A stretch of 64,000 bases of DNA from NCBI GenBank assembly GCA_963970005.1, contig CAXAMN010006635.1, positions 76,284 to 140,283 of the forward strand. Direction: 5' to 3'. The notes below the pieces were generated by a model that saw only the letters and a program-made list of their open reading frames with translations, did no database searches and was not told the DNA's origin. Each line of letters begins with the position of its first letter. Position 1 is the first letter of the stretch. Both the position numbers and the translations under genes were made by a program. Positions 43,161 through 52,734 of this stretch are shown piece by piece. Source of the stretch: Durusdinium trenchii (lineage: Eukaryota; Sar; Dinophyceae; Suessiales; Symbiodiniaceae).

Positions 43161-43487
43161 TCAGTTCTGATGGATGTCTTGAAAAGGGCCGAAGTGATCT
43201 GTTGGAGAGCTACTGGTGACCAACACATTCATGAGGGATGCTGTCATGAAAATGAGAGCCCAGAGAGGATCCCATTGGCAAATGGCAAATGGCATGCACC
43301 AGCCAAAGAAAGCGAAGACCATGCGGAGCCCATCGCCATTACCAAAGGTTAAAGCTCTCCAAAAGCAATTCTGAGCCAATGCCTGTATCAGGGTGCCTGT
43401 ATCAGGCGTAAGCAGCTCTGACACCACGCGGCAGTGTGACCAAAGAATTCTTTTCCGCGGCAATAGGACTGTTTGCTGAAAGTGCAT
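43161..43487 (-). CDS. Candidate exon, possible membrane segment
   Basis: A 108-codon minus-strand frame. The central part is strongly hydrophobic (GLRMVFAFFGWCMPFAICQW, then PLWALIFMTASLMNVLV), like one or two membrane helices, and it is preceded by a soluble helix-like stretch (TPDTGTLIQALAQNCFWRAL). It ends in a stop after DIHQN. No family is recognised. Confidence 0.33.
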   Translation of the reverse strand: MHFQQTVLLPRKRILWSHCRVVSELLTPDTGTLIQALAQNCFWRALTFGNGDGLRMVFAFFGWCMPFAICQWDPLWALIFMTASLMNVLVTSSSPTDHFGPFQDIHQN

Positions 43488-43499
43488 CCTTGTCCGAAA

Positions 43500-45500
43500 G
43501 ATGGGAGCGTTGGACGGTTTGTCTTGACTTCTGAAACACTAAGAGTTGCATCCATTAACTTAATTCTGGTCGGGGAAATTCACACAAATGCAGGCCCGAG
43601 TTGTTAATGGTCACCAATGGACAACCCCAACCTACTCATGAAAATCTCCATTCGATGCTAGGCAGGAATTGAGGTTGTGGGAAACGTGACAAAAACGCCC
43701 TTTTGCAATGTCTTGCCTCTGGTGAAGATCACCCGGGTCCAGAACTTAACATTAATCGAATCCAACCTGGAGAACCACTACTGGACAGCTTCAAGAATGC
43801 CAAGTTGTTGACATGATGTCTAAATATTGGTGTCCATGCATTTCCATGTAAATTTAAATGTTGCCCATAATCATCGTCAACAACAGCTGTTCTCCAAAAG
43901 AAGTTCCCAATATACACTCACTGAGTTTATGTAGTTTTCAATATGAGTTCAATCAACTCAAACACTGACTTGGGGATCCTTCCAGGTCACCCCGAATGTG
44001 CTCATGTTCTTCAGGCCTCTCGTGTGGTCATCCGAGATGGCTGCCTCAGGCTGGTGGACAGAATCAGCTGAGACTGAACCTTTTGGGATTGTTGATCAAG
44101 TAGAAGACGCCTTGCTCTCTGTGTTGAATCAAAACTCGCTTGGTCTTCCCAAACTACAAGCACATTACTGTAGGCGAATTGCACCATGGCTCTTTAGGTT
44201 TCAATCCTTATCATGTGAGCAACACATTGCAGATTGACGATTGCTATTTCATGGCACAATTCCGCTGATCAGCACTGTTGAATCGAAACGGGCTGTTGGC
44301 TGTTGGCAGCAACATTGTGTTTTCTCTTGCACCAATTAACAAGGGAGAAACAATTCTTAGCTACTTACTCTCTTTACCCGTAGGGCAAGATGTTGTTTCG
44401 ACCCTTCCCCCAATAGCAACCCATAAGGCCCATAAGTGAGTATCGAAGAGGATCTTCCTTCGAGGTAGTTGCTATCTTGGCCTGGATGTGGGCACGTCCT
44501 TGCTGAGAATTCGAGATTTCTTGAAGCAGGAACATACTCTTTTAAAAGTTTCCTTCCACATCGTCGCGGGATTTTCTGAATGGCCTCCAACATAACAAAG
44601 GATAAAATGAGCTAAAGTACTATATATATATACAGTATACAAGATATTGCAAGATGCATTGCATGAACAGTGCTCTGCTGACTTGCACCTTTTGGGCATT
44701 CCAGATTTCGGGGGGGAGGGGTGCACATTCTCCCAGAAAGACATGTTATATAAACAAACAACAAGAACACTAAGCACCACCCCATTGGAACTTTTGATGA
44801 TCGCTGATGATTGTTTTACAGTAGTTAATTGAAATCGTCAAACATCATTGTGATCCATGGCTCAAGTCGCTAACGTCGCGTGCTGCAAAATTACGGTCGT
44901 TGTCCACAAATCGCAAAGGTACGTTGAAATCGCTGGCAAATATTCCATGGCAACGGAGGATGCAACCCAAGCTCATATGAAAACGAACAACTGGCCGCAT
45001 CTACCAACTACCTAGCATCCACTTGATTTATTAATCCATTCATGCAGAAAGGATTGGAATGAGGCACCAAATGGTCACCCTGTTTACATAAGCCCGAATG
45101 GTTGGACCGTCCAGCTGCACCGCGACGTCTGTTGGACGCCTTCACCGGTTGATCCGCCGGTGACTCGGTCTGCTCAGGGCGCCGCACAAACGCCAGCGCT
45201 TCTGAAGCCCTTTAAGTCGTCATGCTGCGCAAGGTAGGGGTGAAGGTACATCATTCTGCCCACTGGCTGTGTATAAACCTGTCAGCAACTCCAAGGGTCC
45301 TAGTGAAAAGAACATGGAGCTTGCAACAAAAAGGTCTCCAAATTGCCATAGGCTCCACTCAGCCATAGGCTTCCACTGGCAGCAACCTCAGTCCTTGCGA
45401 CCGTCGTTGGCCTCCCTCTAAGGTTCCGGGCGCCGCCGTGGCCGGACGGCTCGCGCGCTCCGCACCTTTCCGGAGGAGGCGGCATCGCATGGAGCGATCG
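43500..45500. other. No gene recognised; GC-rich patch at 45110-45190
   Basis: Overlapping frames of 60-100 codons only. The GC-rich stretches 45110-45190 and 45415-45500 are open on both strands. A TA run occurs at 44621-44634. Confidence 0.45.
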
Positions 45501-45504
45501 GACG

Positions 45505-45572
45505 GGCATCGCTACGAACGGGCTCCTGGGCTGTCTACGAACGGAACAAGGACGCTACGAACGGAGCTTTTA
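45505..45572 (+). repeat. Dispersed GGGCATCGCTACGAAC repeat, copy E
   Basis: CGGGCATCGCTACGAACGGG, TCCTGGGCTGTCTACGAACG and ACAAGGACGCTACGAACGGA follow one another. It uses the CTACGAACG variant also present inside the 3353 copy. Confidence 0.7.
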
Positions 45573-45756
45573 TGGATGGATTAAGAGACCTTCGACCAGA
45601 ACCCACAAGAGGGTTGTTAATGGACAATGGGGAATCACCTCTATGATGGTGATTAACAAACACCCCAAACAGGGGCCGCCGTGGTAGGGGGTGAGGTTCT
45701 TAATCCATCTTTGACATTAAAGCACGTAGGCATGTGGGAGCTGTATATATTCAACT

Positions 45757-46015
45757 GTATATATATATATATATATTCAACTACCTCCTGAAAAGATGGT
45801 TGGGGTGGGTTTGGGGGTCAGTTGGAGCCCCAAACTTTTTTTGCATGCCTCTTAAGCCTGTTCAAAGGTTCAATCTGCTGGACCTGCAGATTAAACATAG
45901 CCAAAAGGCGAAAGTGGACATGTTCCAAAACTGCTAAGAACCCGTGGTGCGTGGGTGTGTTTGGAGGGTCCAGTCATACCCTCTTTTTTGGAGGTGCGAC
46001 TGGAGCCCTATAGGG
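45757..46015. repeat. TA run and two foldback-family copies
   Basis: A (TA)n run at 45757-45776 is followed by GATGGTTGGGGTGGGTTTGG at about 45796 and by GGAGGGTCCAGTCATACCCT with GGAGGTGCGACTGGAGCCCT at 45962-46013. Confidence 0.65.
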
Positions 46016-46662
46016 ATGAGCAACATGTTACTGTACATGTTTCTCTTTTGTTGGATTCTCCTTTCATCTGAAGGCAGAACCTGCGGTCGACCGGAGCCTC
46101 GAACGAACGAGGCTCCCCACCAAACCTCGCCTTTGGCCGCTGGGCTGGCGGCACGGGTGGTCTCCTGAAACTGAAGCACACGCTGCGCAAACACTGCACT
46201 GCTTTGGACTTATATATACCTGGGCTGGGACTGTAGAAGCTGCTGGAAGTATGTATTTTACAAAGAAAAACATCAAAAAGGGAACACATCCCAAGATGTT
46301 TCAAAATGAAACGTGTATATAACCATTCCACATGGATGGTCTGGGATTCAACATGTACCCTCCCTCCCCTGAGGGCAAGTAGCCACGACATCTCTGCGTT
46401 CCAAAGAGTTTAACACCACTTGGAACCAACAAAGGTTGAGTCTGGTGAAATAAGGTACAAACAAAGGGCTATGACTATCACTGAAACATCGACCATTGAG
46501 GTCCAAGCTAGAGCCATCGAACGATCGACGCCACCAAGGAGATCAGGCATGACATGACGACTGGCATGGACAATGAGAAGACGGAGTGGAAGCATGTGTG
46601 TGACAACACCTATATAGAGAGTCTTGGTGTGTGCTTCAGAAAATGGATACACCATGATATAC

Positions 46663-46838
46663 CTGTTTTTGTTCATCCGAAGGGTCCGTAAGTCGGGCAT
46701 GTGGAGACCAACGAAGACATCCCGTCCATTCGCGTCCGAATCCTCCCGCGGAAACACACACTGAAAACCACTGTCCTTGGTGGAAAAACCGTTCAGTGAA
46801 TGTTTCCTTTCAGAGCTGCCAGTTTTTGTTCGCTTCAA
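46663..46838 (-). CDS. Candidate exon, unidentified
   Basis: After an in-frame TAG the minus strand encodes a well-mixed sequence (SSERKHSLNGFSTKDSGF, then VFPREDSDANGRDVFVGLHM) ending at a good donor, ACAG|GTATAT (exon end 46663). Gly, Asp and Ser richness suggests a loop-rich soluble part. No family is recognised. The frame continues beyond the donor with less protein-like composition. Confidence 0.38.
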
Positions 46839-47280
46839 CTAAGGACATCGTAGTGCCAGCGCATTCTCAAAAGAAGTTTCTAAGGATGGCTCTCTATTCG
46901 TTTTGAACATTATGCTTCTACAAAGGCCGTTGAGTCGTTTTTAGTGCTTCAGTTCTTCTGCACCCAAGAAGCACCCCTGGTGTTCACCCTGCACCCCTCA
47001 TTCCCTGTCTCCTGGCGACGTGCCTGGAGCGAAAAAAATATCAGGATTTGCATGTGTCCCGTTGACGCCCAAAGGGTTTATCCCAGTTTCTAGGATACAA
47101 ACTGGAGGGTCCAGGTAGAGATTGAGTTGCTACTTGTAGTAGCAGGTCTTCGCGTCAAGGAAGACTGGAACTCGAACTCCTTTTTCGATCTTTTTCAGTG
47201 TTCATGTTGATCTACTATATATATTTATAAGATGGTGACCTTGACAAATATTGCTTCACTCCGAGTGATGTGCCATCCGA

Positions 47281-47550
47281 GTGAGAGGCTATGTTTCGAA
47301 GAACAGGCAGGTGACACCTGACAAGTTCCCAACATCAAACCCTTCGCAAATTCAATCTTTCCAGGTGAATCTCGAGTTTGCAGCACGCCACAGAAAGCCT
47401 TTTGACTTTTGTCCTCAATGGTTGTTCCAAATAGAACATCTACAGTACGACATCTGGCTCGCTGTCACAGAAAAAACGTATCTTGCTCCCGTCCAGGGCC
47501 TTAATGTAGGACAAAACAAACTGAGAAACTCAGACAACAAATTTTGCTGA
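47281..47550 (+). CDS. Candidate exon, unidentified
   Basis: A plus-strand segment follows a possible acceptor TTTCCAG at about 47364 and encodes VNLEFAARHRKPFDFCPQWL then QIEHLQYDIWLAVTEKTYLA before a stop at 47550. Aromatic and charged residues are mixed as in a folded domain. No motif is recognised. It runs opposite to the neighbouring minus-strand candidates. Confidence 0.3.
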   Translation: MRGYVSKNRQVTPDKFPTSNPSQIQSFQVNLEFAARHRKPFDFCPQWLFQIEHLQYDIWLAVTEKTYLAPVQGLNVGQNKLRNSDNKFC

Positions 47551-47607
47551 CGGTGTTTCTCCGTCCCGGGTATTTTTGGCAAGTATATCTCTCTCGGACA
47601 CGTCGTT

Positions 47608-47930
47608 TCAGGTGATTTCAGAATGGAATATGCATGATATACCCTTCAGTTTGTAATAACCCTTGAACATGGGAGATGACCTGGTGTTCAGTTGACCCAA
47701 GTTGCTTTGTCCGCAGAGACACAATATGAAACAATGAGGTGCAGTTTTCCTATCCTCAAGAGTCAAGAACATGGCCCCTTTCCTCACCGAACACTCAGGA
47801 CAAGTTAATGAACAGGCTTGCCAGTTTCTCATGGGGGTCAAAATGCAGTCTGCGCCGGTCGAACAAAGGAGGGGCCAGGGCCACTTGTCCGAAGGAATCT
47901 TGGATTTGTTGTCCAAGAGCCAGGACAGGG
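47608..47930 (-). CDS. Candidate exon, Cys-containing, unidentified
   Basis: The minus-strand frame includes DKWPWPLLCSTGADCILTPM, then CSLTCPECSVRKGAMFLTLE, then CFILCLCGQSNLGQL, ending with FHSEIT and a stop at 47608. Several Cys (CPEC, CLC) could form a metal site, though no standard finger spacing is complete. It lies 100-200 bases downstream of the 48040-48235 segment on the same strand and could be its next exon. Confidence 0.42.
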
Positions 47931-48039
47931 GATTTACCCACAAAAGAACATCACAAATCATCCCATGATAAACAAAAATAGGGAGACCTCCCGGTTCGAC
48001 CTCCTGGAAGAAGGGAAACAGACCTCCCTATAGAAAATA

Positions 48040-48235
48040 CACCCCCATCTGGATGAAGAAGGTCCCGAACCGACGTCCCAAAGCCTCCGATGATTTCCGT
48101 CCCGTCATCCGTGTCGTGCGGGAAAAACTCCGCCAGGTCCGCCTCCGCCAGCAGCTCACTGTTGCGGCGGCGCTCCTGCTCCAGCAGCGAGCCAAGGAGG
48201 GTCCGGCGAGCCAAGGGTGATTGGGTGTGTTTTGT
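48040..48235 (-). CDS. Candidate exon, acidic/Leu-rich, unidentified
   Basis: The minus strand encodes LARRTLLGSLLEQERRRNSE, then LLAEADLAEFFPHDTDDG and an Ile/Gly/Val stretch ending in RDLLHPDG. A donor-like GATGG|GGGTGT lies near 48045. The first half is a charged amphipathic helix that could form a coiled coil; the second is acidic. The block is GC-rich and uninterrupted. No family is recognised. Confidence 0.45.
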
Positions 48236-48650
48236 TTTTGAGATGTTAGGTGCTAAAAAAGAACTAAACAACTGAAAGATCTGAGAAGGTTTTTAGACAG
48301 AAACAACGTAAGAGTTCAAATTAGCATGAAATAACACCGAACAGGGAGTGGTTCCATGTTCAAAGGAGCTTTGAGACTCCGTGAAATGACCGGGCAAATT
48401 AACCTCAAATAAATTTAAACAAACCCTGACATTCCATAGGGGAGTCAGGCATATATATTGCAAACATGGAGTGTTTGGGTAACAAAACAAATGAATAATG
48501 AACAAACATGTTCGCCACATCAAATCTGGTCTGTGCGGAAACCAGGGCTTGCCTCAAAGACTGAAACTATCCACTGACACAGCCCAGATGGGCTGAAATC
48601 ACTGATGCATCAACACTCGCCCAATCGACCCTCTGCTATAATACCACATG

Positions 48651-48800
48651 CAGGGCCTCGGTTCTGACGAAATCCTGTACGACTACATACGACCGCCTTT
48701 TGGTTGCTAAAATGACAAATTTCAATTCTGGCTGTAGCTGACAAGTCCGTGGGTAGCGGGAACTCTTTGCACTTTGGCCTCGAATCGTTCTATGTATGAG
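48651..48800 (-). pseudogene. Diverged coding module, copy 1, downstream of the RdRp element
   Basis: In one minus frame this reads SRPKCKEFPLPTDLSATARI. The corresponding frame at 50200-50250 reads SRSKCYEFLVVSGLSARART. In another frame it ends VVVQDFVRTEA, matching LSSQDFVNTMA at 50100-50130. Nucleotide similarity is visible along most of the module (GCACTTTGGCCTCGAAT against GCACTTTGACCTTGAAT). Both copies contain stops or frame changes. The element is unidentified; the pair brackets the viral frame. Confidence 0.5.
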
Positions 48801-48976
48801 GGAGCAGGGCTTAGCATCATGAGGAACAGCTCCACTCCTGTCCAGGTCCAAGGTAGCCTGGACAACCCTCGTGCCAGGTGTTGTATGTTCCATTGTCCAA
48901 ATCATAGCATCAACTCTGCCGGGATTTGGGACCCGGGTGCTTAGCTGGTAGTGTTCAAAGAAATGATACAGCAGCA

Positions 48977-49777
48977 CTAAGCGAATCCACATGAATCAAT
49001 AAAGAACACAAAGGAGGCGGAGAAAGGAGGTGTTTTCACGGCCGAGTCTGAGCGGTCTGAGATGGCACTTCCGGTCCCGAAGGATTGTGCCTTCCCACCT
49101 TCCCTCCACATCAACAGGGCGCACGGAGGGCCCACAAATACAGGCACATGCAGCCGGCCGGCCCATTCCCAATTAAAAGGCTTCCCACGTATAAAGTGGT
49201 AGCCGTCTAAGGAAGCGAGACCAGAAACAGACCAATCCATTCCAGAGACGTCAGAAGTGCAGATGTCGCCATTGCCAAGCACCCGGAGCTTATCAAACAC
49301 GCGTTCAATTGCTCCTAAACGATCATCGGCCCTGGACACACCAACAAGACTAACTCCCTTGATGATCTTCTCAGCGTCTCCTTCTCTCACAACGGCCGTC
49401 TCAGCCTCTGAGAATTCCTTGAGCAAACAAAACTGGGTGATGTGGTCGATCGTAGACTGAACAAGAATCGATCTCCATCGAGGATTCGACAAGGGCACTT
49501 TAAACCCGTCCTCGTCAAGCAATGGAACCCCTGCTTCACCAAACACATAGACCTTTCTTTCTGGGTGCCACTCTAGCTTGATGCAGGGAAAGACGGCGGA
49601 CCTGGGACCATAGAAAATGAGCTCTTGTCGGTCAAACAAGCCAACGTCACTCCCGACGAAAGCAAGTATCCGCTTCCAAACCGCCTCGCGGATCTGGTCC
49701 ATATCATTCATGAGAAACTCTTGTTGAGCCATGAACGAAACTGTCGCATCCAGCAGACTTGGAATAATCAAGGCTGG
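48977..49777 (-). CDS. Endogenous RNA virus fragment: RNA-dependent RNA polymerase, N-terminal part with motif A
   Basis: An uninterrupted minus-strand frame of about 265 codons opens after a TAG at 49780. The first ATG is at 49732, leaving 251 residues. Numbered from the TTG at 49771, a palm motif A, DVSGMDWSV, is at 174-182. The lead-in layout is that of sobemo/dinornavirus-type RdRps: FDRQE then KVYVFGEAG near 46-81, PRWRSILVQSTIDHITQF near 98-114 (the GRxRLI...D position), and a KG.SL step near 138. From memory this virus group includes Heterocapsa circularisquama RNA virus, and endogenous copies have been reported in Symbiodiniaceae genomes. Motif B and GDD are absent before the stop and I do not see them downstream in other frames, so the polymerase is truncated. 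The frame itself has no stops or shifts, unlike its neighbours. No capsid gene is recognised nearby. Confidence 0.75.
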   Translation of the reverse strand, partial: PALIIPSLLDATVSFMAQQEFLMNDMDQIREAVWKRILAFVGSDVGLFDRQELIFYGPRSAVFPCIKLEWHPERKVYVFGEAGVPLLDEDGFKVPLSNPRWRSILVQSTIDHITQFCLLKEFSEAETAVVREGDAEKIIKGVSLVGVSRADDRLGAIERVFDKLRVLGNGDICTSDVSGMDWSVSGLASLDGYHFIRGKPFNWEWAGRLHVPVFVGPPCALLMWREGGKAQSFGTGSAISDRSDSAVKTPPFSASFVFFIDSCGFA

Positions 49778-49779
49778 CT

Positions 49780-50260
49780 ATGGCCTGATTGAAACGTTCT
49801 TCGAAATTCCTTCCGGCACATGCAAGCCTTGGGGTCAATCAGCGTCAGATCGGCTGTTTCTGGCGCGGACAAATGTGGCCCTGTCGGTTGGAATGGGTCA
49901 TCCTTCTTCTTGGCAATGTTTGCAATGAGCGAATCTTCTTGCCCCTTCTAAGATCGATCCGGCGCGGTCAAAACTGATCTGCAAGGAGCTCATCCGCGAT
50001 CTGCTCAGCGATCTCAGCCTCAGAAAGTTCACCTTCTTTTTCCATTTTGTTTGGTTTCTGGCCTAGGCATGTTTGCCTTGTCAAAAGGAGACGGGCCATG
50101 GTGTTCACGAAGTCCTGTGATGACAGCACTCTTGCGCGTCAACTGCTCCTTAGTGAGGGTCTTGTCGAAGACTGCTTTGCGCTAACATGTAAAGAAGCAG
50201 TTCTAGCTCTAGCTGACAGGCCACTGACCACAAGGAATTCATAGCACTTTGACCTTGAAT
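49780..50260 (-). pseudogene. Frame-broken coding sequence upstream of the RdRp frame, with module copy 2
   Basis: Reading down the minus strand, 50260-50100 carries the second copy of the KCYEF...QDFVNT module with one in-frame stop. It runs in frame into an acidic helix starting MEKEGELSEAEIAEQ at about 50045 and stops near 49970. An adjoining frame continues AGSILEGARRFAHCKHCQEE, and a third continues DDPFQPTGPHLSAPETADL then KACMCRKEF. So at least two indels separate coding-like pieces just before the RdRp frame. I cannot tell whether these pieces are viral polyprotein, host gene or retroelement. CKHC and CMC could be metal ligands. Confidence 0.45.
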
Positions 50261-50827
50261 TGCATTTACATTTCCCTGAGCAAACCCCGTTCGGCTGCCT
50301 ACTGTTCTCTTTGAATGAAGAAGAGTTGTATCCATCCGGTCAGTGACTCAGAGGAAGTGTTTTAGCACTTTGGCCTTGAGGGGGTTGGAAAAAATTGCCT
50401 AAAGTAGTGCGGACAGAAGGTCGTTCTTGTATACCTACATGAAGGTCCCCCACATGTACAAGGGACCTCCAGGTCTCACAATGTATGATTCAAGCTTGAA
50501 ACAAACAATCAAAAACAATACTCAAAATTCAGTTCTTGACTTTTGGTGACAATTTAAACAAAAACGTCTTTGTGTAATATATAGTTTTTTCTGTTCGCCG
50601 GCTGAAAAAAACTATCTACAACATTCACAACACACTAAATCCTTAAGGTGTCTAAGCTTCCAGATATTTAGAAAGTCAGTTCTATAGAAACTAAACAACT
50701 TAGGACCTGAGCCTAGGAACCTGGAGGATTTAGTTTTCATTTTTTCCCGAATGCGTAGCGAAGGGTTCTCGTTTAACTCTTGGGGAGGGCTGCGTGATGT
50801 GTGTGCTCCGATGGGTGTTTCCGCTGG

Positions 50828-51030
50828 ACTTTTGGAGGAAGTCTCATGCGAAACGTTCGTTTCGCAGACTTTGACATGTGAGTTTTTGAGGAAGTCTCGT
50901 ACGAAACGCTCGTTTTGGGGACTTGACATGTGACTTTTGGAGGAAGTCTCGTACGAAACGCTCGTTTTGGAGACTTGACGTGTGACTTTTGGAGGAAGTC
51001 TCGTACGAAACGCTCGTTTTTGAGACTCAG
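50828..51030 (+). repeat. Four tandem 52-53 bp repeats
   Basis: Each unit runs TTTTGGAGGAAGTCTCGTAC, then GAAACGCTCGTTTTGGAGAC, then TTGACATGTGAC. Anchors (GAGGAAG) lie at 50835, 50888, 50940 and 50992. The first copy is the most diverged. Both strands are open through it; the minus frame gives SSKSHM/ERFVRDF-type peptides which, from memory, are frequent in Symbiodinium gene predictions. It abuts the 13-bp array. Confidence 0.92.
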
Positions 51031-52353
51031 AGTGTCCTACAAGAGTCAGAGTGTCCCACAAGAGCTTCCTACAACAGTGTCCCACAAGAGTGTCCCACAA
51101 GAGTGTTTTACAAGAGTGTTGTACAGGAGTATCCCACAAGAGTGTCCTACACGAGTGTCCCACAAGAGTGTCCCACAAGAGTGTCCCGTACGAGTGTCCC
51201 ACAAGAGTGTCCCGCATGTCCCACAAGAGTGTCCTACAAGAGTGTCCCACAAGAGTGTCCCGTATGAGTGTCCCACAAGAGTGTCCCACAAGGGTGTCCC
51301 ACAAGAGTGCGCAACAAGAGTGTCCCGTGAGTGTCCCACAAGAGTGTCCTACAAGAGTGTCCCACAAGAGTGTCCTACAAGAGTGTCCCGTGAGAGTGTC
51401 TCACAAGAGTGTCCCACAAGAGTGCCCCGCACGAGTGCCCTACAAGAGTCTCCCACAAGAGTGTCCTACAAGAGTGTCCCACAAGAGTGTCCTACAAGAG
51501 CATCCCGCAAAGGGTTTCCTACAAGAGTGTCCTATAAGAGTGTCCCACAAAAGTGTCCCACAAGAGTGTCCTACAAGAGTGTCCCACAAGAGTGTCCCGC
51601 AAGAGTGTCCCAAATGAGTGTCCCACACGAGTGTCCCCACAAGAGTGTCCCGCAACAGTGTCCCGCAAGAGTGTCTCAAGAGTGTCCCTTAAGAGTGCCC
51701 CACAAGAGTGTCCCACAAGAGTGTCCCGCAAGAGTGTCCCGCAACAGTGTCCCGCAAGAGTGTCTCACAAGAGTGTCCCTTAAGAGTGTCCCACAAGAGA
51801 GTCCCGCAACAGTGTCCCTAGGGTGTCCCACAAGAGTGTCCCACAAGAGTGTGTCCCACAAGAGTGTCCCACAAGAGTATCCCACAAGAGTTTCCTACAG
51901 GAGTGTCCCACAAGAGTGTCCCACAAGAGTTTCCTACAAGAGTGTCCCACAAGAGTGTCCCACAAGAGTGCCCTACAAGAGTGTCCCACAAGAGTATCCT
52001 ACAAGAGTGTCCCACAAGAGTTTCCTACAAGAGTGTCCCACAAGAGTGTCCCACAAAGAGTGTCCCACAAGAGTGTCCCACAAGAGTGTCCTGCAAGAGT
52101 GTCCCACAAGAGTGTCCCACAAGAGTTTCCTGCAACAGTGTCCCACAAGAGTGTGTCCCACAAGAGTGTCCCACAAGAGTGCCCTACAAGAGTGTCCCAC
52201 AAGAGTGTCCCTTAAGAGTGTCCCACAAGAGTGTCCCGCAACAGCGTCCCACAAGAGTGTGTCCCACAAGAGTGTCCCACAAGAGTGCCCTACAAGAGTG
52301 TCCCACAAGAGTGTCCTACAAGAGTGTCCCACAAGAGTGTCCTACAAGAGTGT
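51030..52353 (+). repeat. 13-bp minisatellite, about 100 copies
   Basis: Consensus GAGTGTCCCACAA with common variants GAGTGTCCTACAA, GAGTGTCCCGCAA and GAGTTTCCTACAA, and occasional 14-15 bp units (GAGTGTGTCCCACAA). Because 13 is not a multiple of 3 and the unit lacks stop codons in any frame, the array is open in most frames of both strands. Every 39 bases give one 13-residue repeat: KSVPQECPTRVSH on plus, VGHSCGTLLWDTL on minus. The resulting 514-codon plus-strand frame (50930-52474) is best read as an artefact. A higher-order unit of about 120 bp is visible near 52130-52320. Confidence 0.97.
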
Positions 52354-52730
52354 CATTTGGACATATGTAGCTTTTGGAACGTGTTTGCATTCGGGTTCGT
52401 GGGCTCCATCTTGTTTTTTTTATCGGTGTGCTTTAGTTTCTATAGTAGCCCGCGAAAGTAGCAATGTAAAATAGAATGCTTGAGTATATTTGTTTCAAAT
52501 CATAGCCTACAAAACTGAGGAACCCAATATTCAGATTTGTCGTTGCTAACATATTCAGTTGATATTCAGCGGTTTTTGTTTATGTCGCAATTGCTATAAA
52601 GACACTTGGACAATCAGGCGTGAGGGTTTGTTTGTCTAGAAATGCTCAATTATGGATCAGAATGGTGTCGTTTTGGGTATCGTTTGCGATGCTGAAAATT
52701 CCTATAAAGCCTGAAGTTCCGTGCCTAGGT
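52354..52730. other. No gene recognised
   Basis: AT-rich DNA between two repeat arrays with no coding-like frame. Confidence 0.6.
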
Positions 52731-52734
52731 CTGA

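Noticed and set aside
48651-49200. Polymerase motifs B and C downstream of motif A
   Set aside because: I read all three minus frames and found neither an SG...T...N pattern nor GDD; the polymerase appears truncated.
50612-51367. Minus-strand frame of 251 codons
   Set aside because: Same cause: it crosses the 13-bp and 52-bp arrays. Its C-terminal part is AT-rich non-repeat DNA without coding character.
51030-52353. CRISPR array
   Set aside because: Units are 13 bp and contiguous, with no unique spacers; the genome is eukaryotic.
50930-52474. Plus-strand frame of 514 codons, the longest in the window
   Set aside because: It is produced by the stop-free 52-bp and 13-bp tandem arrays; every frame on both strands gives the same rotated peptide. 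No evidence of a real gene start or domain.
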